From assembly GCA_007922225.1 (NCBI GenBank), contig ML679963.1, forward strand, positions 5,394,624 to 5,458,623: 64,000 bases of DNA. The letters are read 5' to 3'. The translations under genes were made by a program, and so were the position numbers. The stretch is from Emydura subglobosa. Its lineage: Eukaryota; Chordata; Testudines; Chelidae. Shown piece by piece: positions 1 to 12,262 of the stretch. Numbering within the stretch: position 1 is the first letter of the stretch; each line of letters opens with the position of its first letter. The notes beneath the pieces are model-generated. The model searched no databases and had not been told where the DNA came from. It was given only the letters and a program-made list of their open reading frames with translations.

Positions 1-639
1 ATATTAATTTTTCCTGGCAAATGCAATGCCACATTTTATAGGTGTGAACTATTTTCAAACTTCAAAACACACATGAAAACTGTACCATAAATGAGCTGTG
101 AAAGGGTACAAGAACACACTAAACAGAGGTAAAAACAAAGAAACTACTCTATATGTACAAAATTAAAACCCTCAGTTTATTTTTAAATATGTTTAGAGAT
201 TGAAAATATTTGTAACTGTTAATCTCCCATATTTGAACATAATGAATCAATGCAAGTTTACAAATCTGTTGTTACTCTTAATTGGGTCCTGTCAATGTTG
301 CATTTAAAATGAGAAGACTAAAAGACAAACGATATTTGGGGGGCATTATATTGCACAATTAAAAAGAAAGCACGGTTAAAAGCTAACTTGACAACATTTG
401 TTGTTAGGATTTCTAGGACTTTCATCAGGGATGTTTATATCAGTATCCTGTCTCTTAGAAATTGGTTTACTGTAGTAACAGACTAGGCTATTAATGAGAA
501 AACAGTAAGCAGCTTTAGGCCCTAATGGACACTAAATGACTTGGAGGATCTGAAACATTTAAGTGCAGAGAAAAAATACATATGTGCAATTCCTTTAAAT
601 TCAAATATTTGCATGGGGGAGATGCACACAAAAAAGATG
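1..639. other. AT-rich unique DNA, nothing recognised
   Basis: AT-rich sequence with short A and T runs. I see no exon, repeat family or RNA gene in it on either strand. Confidence 0.5.
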
Positions 640-757
640 ATACACAGAGACATCCAGATAATCAATTTATACATGCATCTGACAAAGTGAGTTTCTGCCC
701 ACGAAAGCTTAAGCCAAAACAAATTTGTTAGTCTTTAAGGTGCCATAGGACTCTCGC
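640..757 (+). mobile_element. 3' end of an interspersed reptile repeat, possibly Penelope-like
   Basis: The segment runs into a conserved-looking end, with the core ctgacaa (679-685), an imperfect hairpin gtgag/cccac (687-691 with 698-702), gaaa (703-706) and gcttaagc (707-714), then a tail near 722-755 ending in a 'ggtgccataggactct' motif. This tail resembles a very common repeat end in turtle and crocodilian genomes. The core arrangement resembles a hammerhead ribozyme, a feature known from Penelope-like elements. No reverse transcriptase or GIY-YIG coding sequence is visible upstream, so the copy would be strongly 5'-truncated. The repeat status is fairly secure; the Penelope assignment is inference. 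Confidence 0.5.
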
Positions 758-2271
758 TAATTTATACATAATAAACTAAAACTACAACATTTTAAATCCA
801 AACCAGCATACTAACCATGTGGATTTTAAAATCAGTTTTGCTGAAGCATCTTTGCTTACTTCATGTTGCCTGAGTAGGTTCTTTAAAATCAGAAGAAAAT
901 AGAGCCATAATGGTAGATAAATACTCAATGACTAGAGACTTCCTTGTACCCTCAAGATGAAGCTAAGAGCAAACACTGACATTTGACATAGGTACAGCTG
1001 TTTAAAATATGTCTTCATCCTAGTCAGATGAAGGAGATAAAAACAGAATAAAGATCAGACTGAATAAATTCACAGCTATAACAAACATTTTTAAAATAAA
1101 AGAAACAGATGCTGAAAAATGTGCAAAAATGAAGCTCCAAGTTTCGCAAACCTTAAAGCCAAAACATCAGTGAGCGTTCACATTCTGTCAGTCTCTGCTA
1201 GGAATCCTGAGAACATCAGGGAAAGTCAAAAGCAATGAATATTTTGAAGGAAGAAACCTTTACATCTATTTGTTTTAGTTTCAGAAATGGTGCAAAAATG
1301 TTACCTACTCCCTGTACAGTGATTAGTCTCAGTAACGTAACATAACAGATACATTCTAAATCCTTTTAGGCCTTCCCTCCCTTACTGGAAAGATCATCTC
1401 TTTTTTTATTTCAAAGTGGATTTAATAAAGAAAAGGAGTGCTGTTAAAGTAATACGTGAGGCTTTGACATTAAGCAGTGCAACCCTGCAGAGTCGGCAAG
1501 AACAGGATCTCTAATCTCCAGTGATTTATAGAGGGCTCTTCCTTCATCTCTGCACTTGGGGAGGGCCAAAAAGTTTAGAGACAGGCTGGCGTCCCCCTTA
1601 CTCCACACTGCCAACTCCTGCTGGCCAGTCTGTGTGCTAAAACTTTTAACCATTTCACTGCTGGGATACAATGCACCCATTAAAGTGGTTTTTATTTGTT
1701 TGTATTTATAGAACAAAGTGATCTCAGAATTAAGTAATGCCTATGGAGGTAAATGTTTACGTTTGTCATCAGAAATTTATAAGCAGAGAAAGAGAAGCTA
1801 ATAGGCACCAAGAGAAGACCTAAACAGTGTAGTGTTTGATGCTCATCTAAATAAGCTCTGAAATGTGCAGAATAGAAACACATCTTAATTAGAGGCTTAC
1901 AAATGTATACAGTTAATTTTAAAGCTAAATAACTGAATTACAAATACCAGACAGACTATTACCAACTGGAAAAGAATGTTAGCCTTACACTGGCGGAATG
2001 CTACACAAAAATACAAAGAAATACGAGGAAGTATTAACTTCATGTCACAGGGCAGAAATATGCTATTTTAATGAGGTTCAAATATGTCATTTTTTAGGAA
2101 AAGGACAAGGTTACGTCTGTGCTTCTTTGCAATTAAAACTATGACCGTCCTCTAGCAACTTCATAAATTTAAAGCCATTTCTAACATGAGCTTCGTACGA
2201 GGAGATTCATATATTAACTTCTACAAACTCAGTTGCTTCAAACAGACTAGAACTGAGCAGAACAAAGTTTA
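758..2271. other. AT-rich unique DNA, nothing recognised
   Basis: Open frames here (for example 90 and 63 residues on the - strand between 1444 and 1883) are short, overlap one another and show no recognisable domain. No repeat family is evident. Confidence 0.5.
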
Positions 2272-2382
2272 AGGCCAAATCCTGCAAACCCTTATGCATG
2301 TACTTCATCCCACTGAGATCAATTGGGACTACCCAGGGGCTGAAAGTTAAACATGCGTGCAAACGTTTGCTGGATTGAAGCC
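2272..2382. mobile_element. small palindromic MITE
   Basis: Inverted termini are readable: aggccaaatcctgcaaac at the left and gtttgctggattgaagcct at the right, with a symmetric centre around cactgagatcaattggga (2311-2328). The length of about 110 bp and the 'AATCCTGCAAA... centre CAATGGGA ...TTTGC(T/A)GGATT' architecture recur many times in this window. No coding capacity; mobilised, if at all, by a transposase supplied elsewhere. Confidence 0.65.
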
Positions 2383-2576
2383 TAAATAAGCATATACAAG
2401 TCCGCTTCCTCAAGGGACAATATGCATAATGTACTTTATAGAAGGTATGGTAAGTAAAGGCTGGCACTGTACTTACCCCTCCAAGCACTGTTAATAATGC
2501 CACCTGCAGAACACACTAATTAGAGGCTTGAAAATGTCAGTTAACTGTTGTCTCCAATTCTTCCCTTAAATATGTG

Positions 2577-2642
2577 AGCACAACTCCCACCAAATTCAGT
2601 TGGAATTGCACATATGTGAGGGGGATCAAATTTGGCCTTATA
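2577..2642. mobile_element. half copy of a palindromic MITE
   Basis: The centre caactcccaccaaattcagt and the end ggggatcaaatttggcc match one arm plus the centre of the small palindromic MITE type. The opposite terminus is not recognisable. Old, partial copy. Confidence 0.4.
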
Positions 2643-5267
2643 TAATACACCAAGGGCTTAATATTAATAGGTCTTTCCTGCACATATGAACAGATGCCTG
2701 AACCCTTTCTCCTCTCTAGCATCCTTAACTGGAATTCAGCGGTAATATGTCTCCCAGCGCCGCTGAGAACAAGGCAGCCACACTAGTTGGCTTTGATTTC
2801 TCTGGAGTGGCAAACATTGGGTACACATGTTGAACAGGTGGAACAAGAAGTGTTCCTCCCTGTGCTTTCCCCAGATCTCCAGAGATGGTTATTACGCTCC
2901 AGCAATCACTACTTGGACTTGTGCACCTTTAGCCCAATACAGTCTGACTGGGAAGAGCCATAATGGAACTCCGTATGAATAATTTTTAGCTTTTTGAATT
3001 GACATTAAATCACCCTGCAGTATCCATTCTAAACGGTGGGGCCTGTAAATTCTGATGTGCTAATTTAAATTCATTGATTAGATATATTGCGACCCATCCA
3101 AACTATTTGCATTAAGATGCATTATTATCCAGTACGCTGTATTTTATTTTGAGCAAACTAATTTATCCCCTTAACCCGCTTCTGCCACTGCGCTCAGAGA
3201 GACTGAAATCTCTCCACAAGAGATACAGCATTCCATGCTCCTGGAAGAGCAGAAAAGATGGGCTCATGCCATTCCTACATCAAAGATTCTTCCAGTATTC
3301 CACCTGGCCACCTACAGACATTTTCCCCCTCTTAGTTCTTTAAAGCAGTAATTTGAAGAACACACGCCTGTGCTGACACATGGATAAATACTACCTGCAA
3401 AGACACAGCATACCATGATATAGTGGTTCTTGCAAACCAGTAATGATTGTCCAAATGGGAAATAATGTTAAGGCAAAGTATAATCTTTTATTTTTACCCA
3501 GAATATCTTTTGTTTAATCTGGTGAGCAGCCATAATTTGGCATGTGCTGATGCTTTGAAAAAATGATTGGTACTAGACAAGCTAAACACAGGAAATAATT
3601 CATGTGTCACAAGTGTTCCCTGTAGTTTCAATTTCATAATGCAACAGCAGTTTGGGTATTACTGCATTACGAAATTACCCAAGATTGTGCTGAGAAATAC
3701 TAGTGAGGCTTTCAAAATGTCAGCTAAGATCCAGATTTACACGAGGGACAGTTTAGAAATATTGTTTCCTTTCCTAACAACAGTTTCCAATGACATTTGA
3801 GTTGTAACGTTCTGGCAGGTACTAATAATTTGGATTCTGTTTGAGAATAATACAACTACTGCTGATGTCAGGGTCGCTGCTCAAACCAAGGCAGATCAGC
3901 AGCGATGTATAGCTGATATAGTGAGACAGAGACAGACTAGTGCATAGTAGTCAGCTGTGGCCTGGTGCCATATATGTACACGTGTATCCAATGGTATGCT
4001 GGTATCATGGAAAAGATTATGCTACCTAGATCCAGGCATGAAAGGAACCCTCTGGGTGAGGAAGGGCGGCTCAGCTGCCTCCACAATCCTTGCCTCCAGA
4101 CCTCGTGCAGGCCTCTCTGTCTGATCTGGAATCTGTTGTGGGGAGGAAGTGGAGACTGAGAAGGCTGGAGGGAAGTACTGGATGGTGCGGGGGCCAGGGA
4201 CAAATTAGTCTCCCTTTTGGCCCTGTGAAAGTCAGTCCAAAAAGATAATAGAGGTGGGGCTGCTTTGTCTTTTCCACAGAGTCCCTCATTGCTAGTGGTT
4301 CAGGTCAGAGGCACAGGGCCTCTGTATGGATGAGCCCTAGGGACCTGCTAGGTTTCCCTCAAAGAACCCTTTTTGTGTTTTCCTCTGTGACGGGGATTTA
4401 TCTGGGTCATGGCGATTTATTGGGATGCCATATGAGTTCTGCTTGCTTGCAAGGTTGCTAAGTATAGGGGTGGCAGAAAGAAGCAGCCACGTTGAGAGGG
4501 CAGACTCAGTCTTCATTTGGAGCTCCTTTTTCTCCAAAAAGATCAGTGTGCCTGTAGAGACTTTCATTATTTTATCAATATATTCAATGTTTTACAACTG
4601 CCATGTCTCTAGAATGCTGCTTCATTTATATCTTCTCTGTGGAGAAGAAACTGAAATAGGAATTTTAGATCAGCAAAACTGAAGGAGACGACAGAAGGCA
4701 TTTTGTGTTTCTTCTTAATTTCACTATTTGTGTTACAAAGTGCACAAAATAGGGAATCAGCTTTTAAATCTTTAGCTTCTGATGCTCTCCAGGTCTACAA
4801 GAAACCAATCTGGCAGTAAACAAGGCTTATCAGCAACCCCACACTTAACTGACATAGCTATGTAAATCACTATCTCAGAAGTGTGATCCTAATTTGCACC
4901 TCATCTAGGACAACTAGCTATATATTACTTACCCAAAGATCATATGTTGAAATTATACTTGCAGTCAGAGTAATGTCTGTACTTTATACAACCACAGGAG
5001 TAATAAACTTTAGAGCTAAGAAAAAATTTCCTCCCTAAAATCCCAACTAAACACCCAACCCCATATTACGTTTAAACTAGGTAAACTATATTTCATACCT
5101 GTTTTATTTTTGCATATAAAAAAGTGTAGGAAAATGATGCAATTCTACAAAGTGTATATTATCTTTTTGTAGTCATGTGACACCTTTAAAACAAATTAAA
5201 ATATTAAAAAACCTCTATCAGCTGTGCACATATTTACTACGTCATCAACAATTTACTAAGTCACAAA
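2643..5267. other. Unique DNA without a supported gene
   Basis: Contains a GC-richer stretch (about 4010-4310) with overlapping short frames on both strands (up to 88 residues). None carries a recognisable domain, and the frames on opposite strands mirror each other, which argues against coding. Nothing else recognised. Confidence 0.45.
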
Positions 5268-5376
5268 GCTCTTCTTTGTGTTCTGTGCCCGTGCAGCACC
5301 TACACAACTGGGTCCTGGTCTATGACTGGGGCTCGGAGGCGCTATCACAAGACAAGACACACAATAAATAACAGTA
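5268..5376 (+). repeat. MIR-type SINE, 3' part
   Basis: The order 'gtgcagcacctacacaactg', then a ggtcctggtctatgactggg segment, then gaggcgctatcac and a final aataaataa matches the 3' half of the amniote MIR-like SINE in + orientation. The tRNA-derived head is absent, so the copy is truncated. Confidence 0.6.
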
Positions 5377-6090
5377 ATATAAAATCCAGAATGCAAACAA
5401 GTTTCCATTTCTAATCATTAGAAATCTCATATATTATTTAGAATGATGTCTCCTCGTGTGATCAGATGATTTACACTGGACCTAAACTTGAGCGCAATGT
5501 ACGGATATCTTAGTGCACTACACAAACATTAAAAAACAAACCGAATCTCCAAAAAGTGTTCTTGCCCTTAGAGGATTGGTCCCAGGTGCTAGAAATGCTT
5601 TTTAAAAAAAAGTCCGTCATTCCTTAATCTCCATTGGTTAAAATAGCTGATAAATGAGCTACAGTTATAGCTGTCTGGAAGTGACCTAGACAGCTCCTGA
5701 CCACAGAAAGCCATCTGAAACAGAGACAGGTTGTTGTCAGAGAGATCAGGAAACAAGAAAAATAGGTGCCACATCTTCCAAGAGAGCAAAAACGCAACAC
5801 AAACACACTCCAAGTAAAGTACGCGTCTGGAGAAGTTCACCCAACACCCCCTAATGTGCTAGCGGCAGAATGAGCCCCTTTCGAATCTCGAAGAGTGTGG
5901 TGAAAAAGAATATTGTACATTGCTGCTAACGCTGTAAAATTCACCTTTACCTTGTGGCACAAACATAAAATAAACTGCCAAAAAGAATGATCCATGACAA
6001 ACCTAGTAACCATCTTAACACTGTGAAGTTGCTGTAATGAGGCAGCGGCAGTTTCAGAGGGGAGGCTGTGGAGAAGAGAGAGCCTAATAG
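5377..6090. other. Unique DNA, nothing recognised
   Basis: AT-rich. Two overlapping - strand frames at 5589-5840 (83 and 60 residues) lack any domain. The last 100 bases may include the degraded BED zinc-finger end of the hAT fossil that follows, but I cannot read it in any frame. Confidence 0.4.
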
Positions 6091-6830
6091 CTCACTGAGA
6101 TGAAGTGTTTTCGCCAGCATCCACCAGCCAAACCAAGCAAACAGTTAACTTTGAGGGAGGCCATTGAGCAGAAAGCAAAGTACTGCATTACCACAGTCAT
6201 CCAGTCTCCCGAAGAGATAGCCAACTCCATGGCTTGTGGTTACCTGCCATATTCTTTGTTGCATAGCGGGAGGTTCGAACAATTCCTAGCCATTGTGGCA
6301 CCATGGTTTAGTATACTCTTAGGAACATATTTTGCAACCCACATAATAAACACTATCCAGCTTAGTAAAACAAAGCAGAGTGAGTGCAAACATATGTACA
6401 AAACAAATGATATGTGGACAAATACTCGACAGTCACAATTTGCCAAGTGTCACTCTAAAAAGCCTGTGACTTCCAGAGACAAGCTACACTTTTTATCTTT
6501 GGTTTACTAAAGATTACACATAGCAGCCAATGCAATATTAAAGTTTAAACCTCAAGTCAATGCAATGTCCTAGCTATCAAAATCTTTCCATGGTTTTATT
6601 AGCACCAACAACGCAGCCAACATTGTAAAAGCTGTGTTAGAAGGCCAAGGCCAAAACCAAGACAAACCCCCATGCAGCATATATGGCACACTGTTTGAAT
6701 CTTTGCACATAGGAATTTTCACGACAGTATCAGAAAGTAGCATCTAGCAGAGGATACCAACAATTTCTAGTACATTTTCTCACACAGCAAAGGCCTGTAA
6801 AATTGCAACAACAAAAACTTGCAGGTGAAA
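6091..6830 (+). mobile_element. hAT transposase fossil (ZBED-like)
   Basis: An open frame of 136 residues (ATG at 6100, stop at 6508-6510) plus sequence beyond the stop reads as a colinear hAT transposase. In order I see: KQLTLREAIEQKAKY (residues 14-28), the I-x-LP-x-S-x6-F-x6-P segment (about 40-70), TYFATHII, and the first catalytic region NDMWTN with the Asp at residue 104 (codon 6409). After the stop the same frame continues with HIAANAI and, past a TAG at 6571-6573, TNNAANIVKAV (6604-6636), the second catalytic region. A +1 frame then gives AAYMAHCLNLC (6674-6706), the usual AHxLNL segment. Weak similarity (FSHTAKA) goes on to about 6830. The second catalytic position is Asn (AAC at 6607) instead of the Asp of active hAT enzymes. 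In-frame stops and at least one frameshift make it a dead copy. Upstream stops at 6085-6090 remove the BED finger from the frame. Confidence 0.82.
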
Positions 6831-7989
6831 AAAATACCTACCTATAGGATGGGCATATGAAACTGAATATGAAAGCTGAAAAGACCACTGGGATCAGTCA
6901 AAAGCCATAGATGTCTACAAGGAGTAGCTATTTTAAAACTCCTTCGCATCGAAGGCTAGAGTTTTGAAAACCAGCTGGTGATCTGTCATCAAAACCCCCA
7001 GTCCTCTCTTCTGAGAATCAATTTAAAACCTCCAGGAAAGATTTTAGAAAGGACAGTATTAATTGTTGGATGTTTATGTACCAAGTTTATCAGCAGCGTA
7101 GTGAAGAGTCCCTCCCATTACGTCTACACTTCTTTACCTGATCCAAGATTTACTAACAGCAATGAAGCCTTTTCTGCATAACAGTGCCAAGGAGGTAATA
7201 TCTGAAGATTTGCTGAAAGGAGAAGTTGCTCCAGCCAGCACTGATCAAAAGAGAGAAGGGTCAGCCATGCCCCCTCTAGAATGAACTGCTCCTTCTTTCA
7301 GCTTCTGTTATAAATTGTGATCGAGAACTAAGTAGTACTGTGTGCTGTAACACGAAAATAAAATCCCCAACCAAACCAGGAAAGGTCCCTTGCCATAACA
7401 GTGGAAAGTTACGTGATAAAGCATTAAAAGTATCAAAAGATCACCTTGATTTCTCAAGTCTGACCTGACTTAAGTACTTAAGCTTTCCTTCCTTTAGAGT
7501 TCACTCTGTACCCACTTTCAATGCAGCTGAATGTTATCCAGCCAAAAACACATTCAGAAAATGTGGAATTCTTGACATTCTTCAAGGTAAACATGGAGTT
7601 TTTCAACTGGAAAATGCTGCTGCTCCAGGGCCTGACATTGCTTCTGCCACTTATAATGACTTAAATGGTATGCAGTATCATCTCCTAACAAGACGGATTA
7701 CAGTGAAAAGTAGTCTTCTGCGCAAGAATCCAATGGAATCACAGTAGCAAAGACCAGTACTCATTGGGAGACAGTTGAGAAGTTATGAGAGTTAATATCA
7801 CAATGATAATTAACAAACCATGTTCTCTTACCCTTCAAACTTATTAGTATTTTTCCCCCCTTTTCATCAGTACAGTTAAGGATGCTTTTGTGCTAAACAG
7901 AACAACAGTTATGGCTGGAATAGGTAAGAAAATGGAGAATATAACAGTTGAAAGGGGAATATTTTTGGCATTCTGCCTCATCCTATTAA
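6831..7989. other. Unique DNA, possible decayed hAT continuation
   Basis: I looked for the hAT C-terminal dimerisation region and a right terminal repeat and did not find either. The stretch is otherwise AT-rich and unassigned. Confidence 0.35.
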
Positions 7990-8192
7990 TACCTAACGCT
8001 TATACAACACTTTTCATCATAGCACTTTGCAAAGCAGTTCAGTAACAATATCCTCATTTTTCAGATGGAGAACCAGAGACACAGGGAGGGAAAGTCACTT
8101 GCCCAATGCCACCCAGCAACCAAGTCAGGAATATAACCCAGATCTCCTAAGTCCCAGGCCAGCGCTCTATCCACTAAGCAACACCGCCTCCC
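7990..8192 (-). repeat. MIR SINE, reverse orientation
   Basis: Reading on the + strand: agcactttgcaaagcag, then cctcatttttcagatggag, agtcacttgcccaatgccac, and at the end gcgctctatccactaagcaa. This is the reverse complement of the MIR order (tRNA-like head, 'GGGCAAGTTACTT', 'CAGTTTCCTCATCTG', CORE, 3' end). Nearly full length but diverged. Confidence 0.8.
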
Positions 8193-8960
8193 TAGTAATA
8201 TCAAGATGCTTCTGTACAACTAAATGCTGGTAATGGAATGTCAGGCCTCTGTACTCCTCCACGTAGACTGATAGTCATTTTCATAATACACAACACTCCC
8301 TACATGAGATACATCATAAAGTATATCTTCTAAATACTAAATCAGGCAACAAAGTGTTTTACAGTCTCTTACACCAAACTCCCAGTGTCACAAATAATGC
8401 CATGTTTGGATGAGACAAATGCCACCTATAGCAGGCTCTGAAATACCAATAGTAATTCTAAACTCTATTTACAATTTGACTGCATGGTTTATTCATGGCT
8501 TTGAACTTCTAAATGGCTGGGTTGAACAAAATGGCGGCAATTCCCCTTTGAATTCTCCACAGTTTACAGGCCACTTGGCTTAGAACTCATGTTTCTTCAT
8601 CAGCTGAAGAGGAGAGGCTGCCTGAGGATATTGTTTATTAAAGCCTTTTGTTCAATTTACAAATGGAAACAAATAATTGGAGACATTCGCAGCTATGGAA
8701 AAAACGTGTTTACAAAGCGGCGTAAAATACAGACTAAATACGTTTGGATTACACTAGCTCAAAACACATGAGTTTCTAACATAGCATGAAGGACGGTCAG
8801 CAACAGGAGGACAGAAGGAACAATGCCACTATGAGTCATGTTTCTTATAACAATCAAGTCACTTCAAAGGTTTTGGAATGGTTATATACCCAGAGCCATT
8901 ACAGGCACAATTTTTGCATTTACATCCACCAATGCCATCACAGGTGATCAACCATGGGCT
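8193..8960. other. Unique DNA, nothing recognised
   Basis: AT-rich with a 60-residue chance frame at 8589-8771. No repeat or gene feature seen. Confidence 0.45.
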
Positions 8961-9035
8961 AGTATACCAGGTGTAAATCTGCAGAAACTCCATTAAATCA
9001 GTGGAGTTACGCCTGCGAAAAAGATGTGTACCAGA
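8961..9035. mobile_element. small palindromic MITE fragment
   Basis: Segments agtataccaggtgtaaatct and gtggagttacgcctgcg around a centre 'actccattaaatcagtgg' match a palindromic MITE type seen also at 23939 and 26624. The terminal bases are eroded. Confidence 0.4.
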
Positions 9036-10222
9036 GCGGAAATCCGGGACACGAAGTTTTAGTTCTGAAAAGCTATGTAAATGGCTACTTCCTGTAATTA
9101 AATTATGGTGATGTAACCAACCTTCCCCTACATAACTGTAACTGGTACTTCTAATAAATGATGGATCCTGATTTAAAAATTGGGAGGAACAGAATTAATC
9201 AGTCAGAAATTCTTTTATTAGTAAAATTCTTTTACTAGTTAAGAAACTACATATAAACCCACCCAGCTATTACTCCAAAATGAAAACCATGGTCAGTGGT
9301 AGCTTTTGCAGTACACAAAAGTATTTTCTAATATTATTATTATTCTAATATTTTTTAATATTATACTCAGTTAGTTGAACTCCTTTAGAGATGAAAGTCC
9401 CACTGTGCCTCACAAAACTTTGTCTTGAATCAAACTAGCAAATGTTATTTTAAGACAGAGCATTTGATAGCTGATCATGCTATAAAACTATAAAATAGAG
9501 TGCTGTTTATTGGTTGAATTAATTCCACTGCAGTCCACAGGGCCACAAAAGAACATGTGGAAAGTGGGGTGAAGGGTATGCTGGCAATGCTGTTGGGCCA
9601 GGATCAGAGAAACTACTCAGAGAGGGCAGTTATTCCTCAGGTCTCCACTACAACAAATAACACTATTGCTATCAGGGTGTTAGAGAAACATAGGGTAAGC
9701 ATGGAGAAAGAAAAATATCTCCAGACATACTCAAACTTGTACATAAAGGTTTCCAAAACCTAACAAAGTATTTGAGTCTGAAGCATCAGTACCCATGTTA
9801 GGACACAGAAAAAGGAACTGCAAACAGATATATGCCATATGATACTGCAGAGTTAGTTAATTTCCCCCATCTGACAATAGATCATTTTGTTAAAGTGTTT
9901 TCATTTAAAAAAATGAATAACCTGAATAAAGCATAAGAGAAAAATGTTTTGCCATGGAAGGATCATGTGTTTGAAACCTAACTAGTATTTTAATTCTATT
10001 TAATAACTGAGGCATATTAGGAATGTAAATACTGGCAAAACTTAATGTATAATGTATATGTATTTGCATAATGGCTTTACATTTTAATTTTCGTATGTTG
10101 AGCATTAAAAGGTCAGCGTTTGCCTACCATTATCACACACTGGTACTTGAGATGATCACAGCTTTCCCTGTACTTAGTAAGGGGTCTGTGGTTATTATGT
10201 GCTAATGGATGGCAAATGTTTA
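9036..10222. other. Unique DNA with a short TAT-rich tract
   Basis: Contains an AT-only stretch with ATT repeats (about 9330-9365). Chance frames only. Nothing else recognised. Confidence 0.45.
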
Positions 10223-10327
10223 TGGGTCAGACTCTCTATTGCCCTCCACCTTGTATAGCTAGTTACACCAGTGCAATGTGTGTGGGAAATGATACAATTA
10301 TAATATGACTACATAGAGTCAGGCCCT
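10223..10327. mobile_element. small palindromic MITE
   Basis: Left end tgggtcagactctctattg, internal ccttgtatagctagttacacc, right end agtcaggcccta. This organisation matches the 'GGGTCAGA... TTACACC ...TCAGGCCC' variant of the small MITE type. About 105 bp, diverged. Confidence 0.5.
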
Positions 10328-10342
10328 ATGTTTTTAATGGAT

Positions 10343-10475
10343 TCTCGTAGTGAGGCGTTGTGGCCCCCCTCCGACCTAGGAGGCAGAAGCCACCCTCCTT
10401 ACTCAAGGCGGCAGAACTAGATCAACCTCACCCTTCCCACCAGAAGCGGGTGGAAAGATCTGGAGGGAGTGCAAG
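10343..10475. other. GC-richer block of unknown nature
   Basis: A local rise in GC with pyrimidine- and purine-rich motifs (gtggcccccctccgacctag, gaagcgggtggaaagatctg). It may be part of an old repeat. I do not recognise the family and no frame is open through it. Confidence 0.25.
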
Positions 10476-10582
10476 GTAGCAGTTAGATGATTATGATGAG
10501 CTTAATAAGCAATGGTCACATGTATGAGATAGAGCCCATAGTTACTTATTCGAGTGATCTTGTTTTAATAAACGATGATGGG

Positions 10583-10716
10583 CTATTATTAATATTTGTA
10601 TTATGGTAAAGTGGCAAAGCTCCAAACAGGATAAGGACCATGTTGTGCTAAGTGCTGTTCAAACATATAGTGAGACAGTTCCCTGCCCCAGAGAGCTTAC
10701 TACTAAGATACAATGT
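10583..10716 (-). repeat. MIR-type SINE, 3' half
   Basis: ttattaatatttgtattatg, then ccatgttgtgctaagtgctg, ttcaaacatata, cagttccctgccccagagag and cttactactaag. These are the reverse-complement landmarks of the amniote MIR-like SINE 3' half. Confidence 0.65.
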
Positions 10717-12155
10717 AACAAGGGAATGCAATAAACCATAGCAGGGAAAGGGGGAGGCAGAAGAAGGGTAATAGCAATATTATGTGCACAGACAGATAGT
10801 CATTTCTTCACCATACTGTTTATGAGCAGTCCTTACAACGCAGTATGATAGCAGGCTACTAACAAAGCTGGTATTAGCAACTCTTTTACTGATGTGTGAT
10901 AACCTTTTAACGTAAAAATGAAATAATTTAATGGAGTAATTTAATTATTTTGAATGATAAAAATTAACTTGCGGAATGGAAATTAATACAACTTTTTTTA
11001 AAAAATGAATGTAAACAACGTAAGAGTTTGGAAAACAGATGTGGAGAAAGGAAAGCAAATGCTACTAGACACCCCAAACAATCTGCTAAGGAATGATAAA
11101 AAAAATTTTTTTTACAAGCTGTTTTGAGTCTTGAATAAAAAAGGTAATCAAGCCAGGCTGACTTATAAATGGGCAGGGTGCAGCATCCTGCAACAGAGAC
11201 TAAGCAGAACACCTCTGCCGTATATGTAGGTTTCCCTATGTTGTAGCAACTCCAGCCTAATTTTTGATTCAACAGTTAATAATTCACATCACATACTGTA
11301 AAGCCCTGTCATTCATTATTTTCCTTGTGTTTGTTTGATCTTTTGCATTCTCTTAAGGCAGCAAACTGCTCATGTACTTCAGTCTCTGACAAATTTCGGG
11401 GCCAGAGGTGAAATATCAAGAGAAAAATCAAATCAAATGGTAATGTAATATCCTAAAGGAAGATACCTTTTTCCAAGACACAGTACACATATAGATTATT
11501 TCCATGCTGCACAGTGGGCTTTCTTGTTACTCATGATTTATGATAACAACTATGTAAGAGACCCATCAGTTAGCAAAACCATGTTACTCTGTACAAAGTG
11601 ACTTCTCAAAGAGGTACTGTGAGAAAGCTGCCTTTTCTGCAGTTGTTTTACTTTGCCTCTAAAAGCTTTCAAACTGAACTACTAAAGTTCAGCCAGCATC
11701 TAATTTTAACCATGAGTTCCAGGAGAGAGTAAAGCTGGTGGGAAGATTACAGAGTTTCTTGAAGCTCTGACCTACAACAGGAAGAGAGTTGTCAGCCTTC
11801 ATGTCTCTCACTCTAAATCCCTAGGGAAACAACACTGGCCGAACGTTTTATAACACGTTCCCACTGTAAAAATTTGTATTTAAGAAATATGATGCTTGCT
11901 CACTTGTTTTTCTAGACCTTTATGTCAGTAAAAACAGATGACCTTAAATGTATAATTTTGTTTTCCCTTTATATTGATGTTTGCATATTTAGGGCTTATC
12001 GCGTTCCATTAAAAAAAACCTCCAGAGACCTGGCATTAAACAAGAACAATCCATGCACTCACACCTTGAAATCTTAGTAATGATCTTGCAACTTGTACTT
12101 GAAATAATGGAATCCTTGTAACAGTATCATCCTACCTCCAATTGCTAACTAAACA

Positions 12156-12156
<1 letters not shown>
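10717..12156. other. Unique DNA, nothing recognised
   Basis: AT-rich. The 102-residue - strand frame at 10964-11272 has no recognisable domain and sits in low-complexity AT-rich sequence, so I treat it as chance. Confidence 0.45.
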
Positions 12157-12203
<47 letters not shown>

Positions 12204-12213
12204 NNNNNNNNNN

Positions 12214-12260
<47 letters not shown>
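12157..12260. repeat. (CA)n microsatellite with assembly gap
   Basis: Pure CA on both sides of ten N (12204-12213): 47 bases before and 47 after. The gap is presumably of arbitrary size inside the repeat, so its true length is unknown. The Cys/Val frames across it are artefacts of the repeat. Confidence 0.98.
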
Positions 12261-12262
<2 letters not shown>

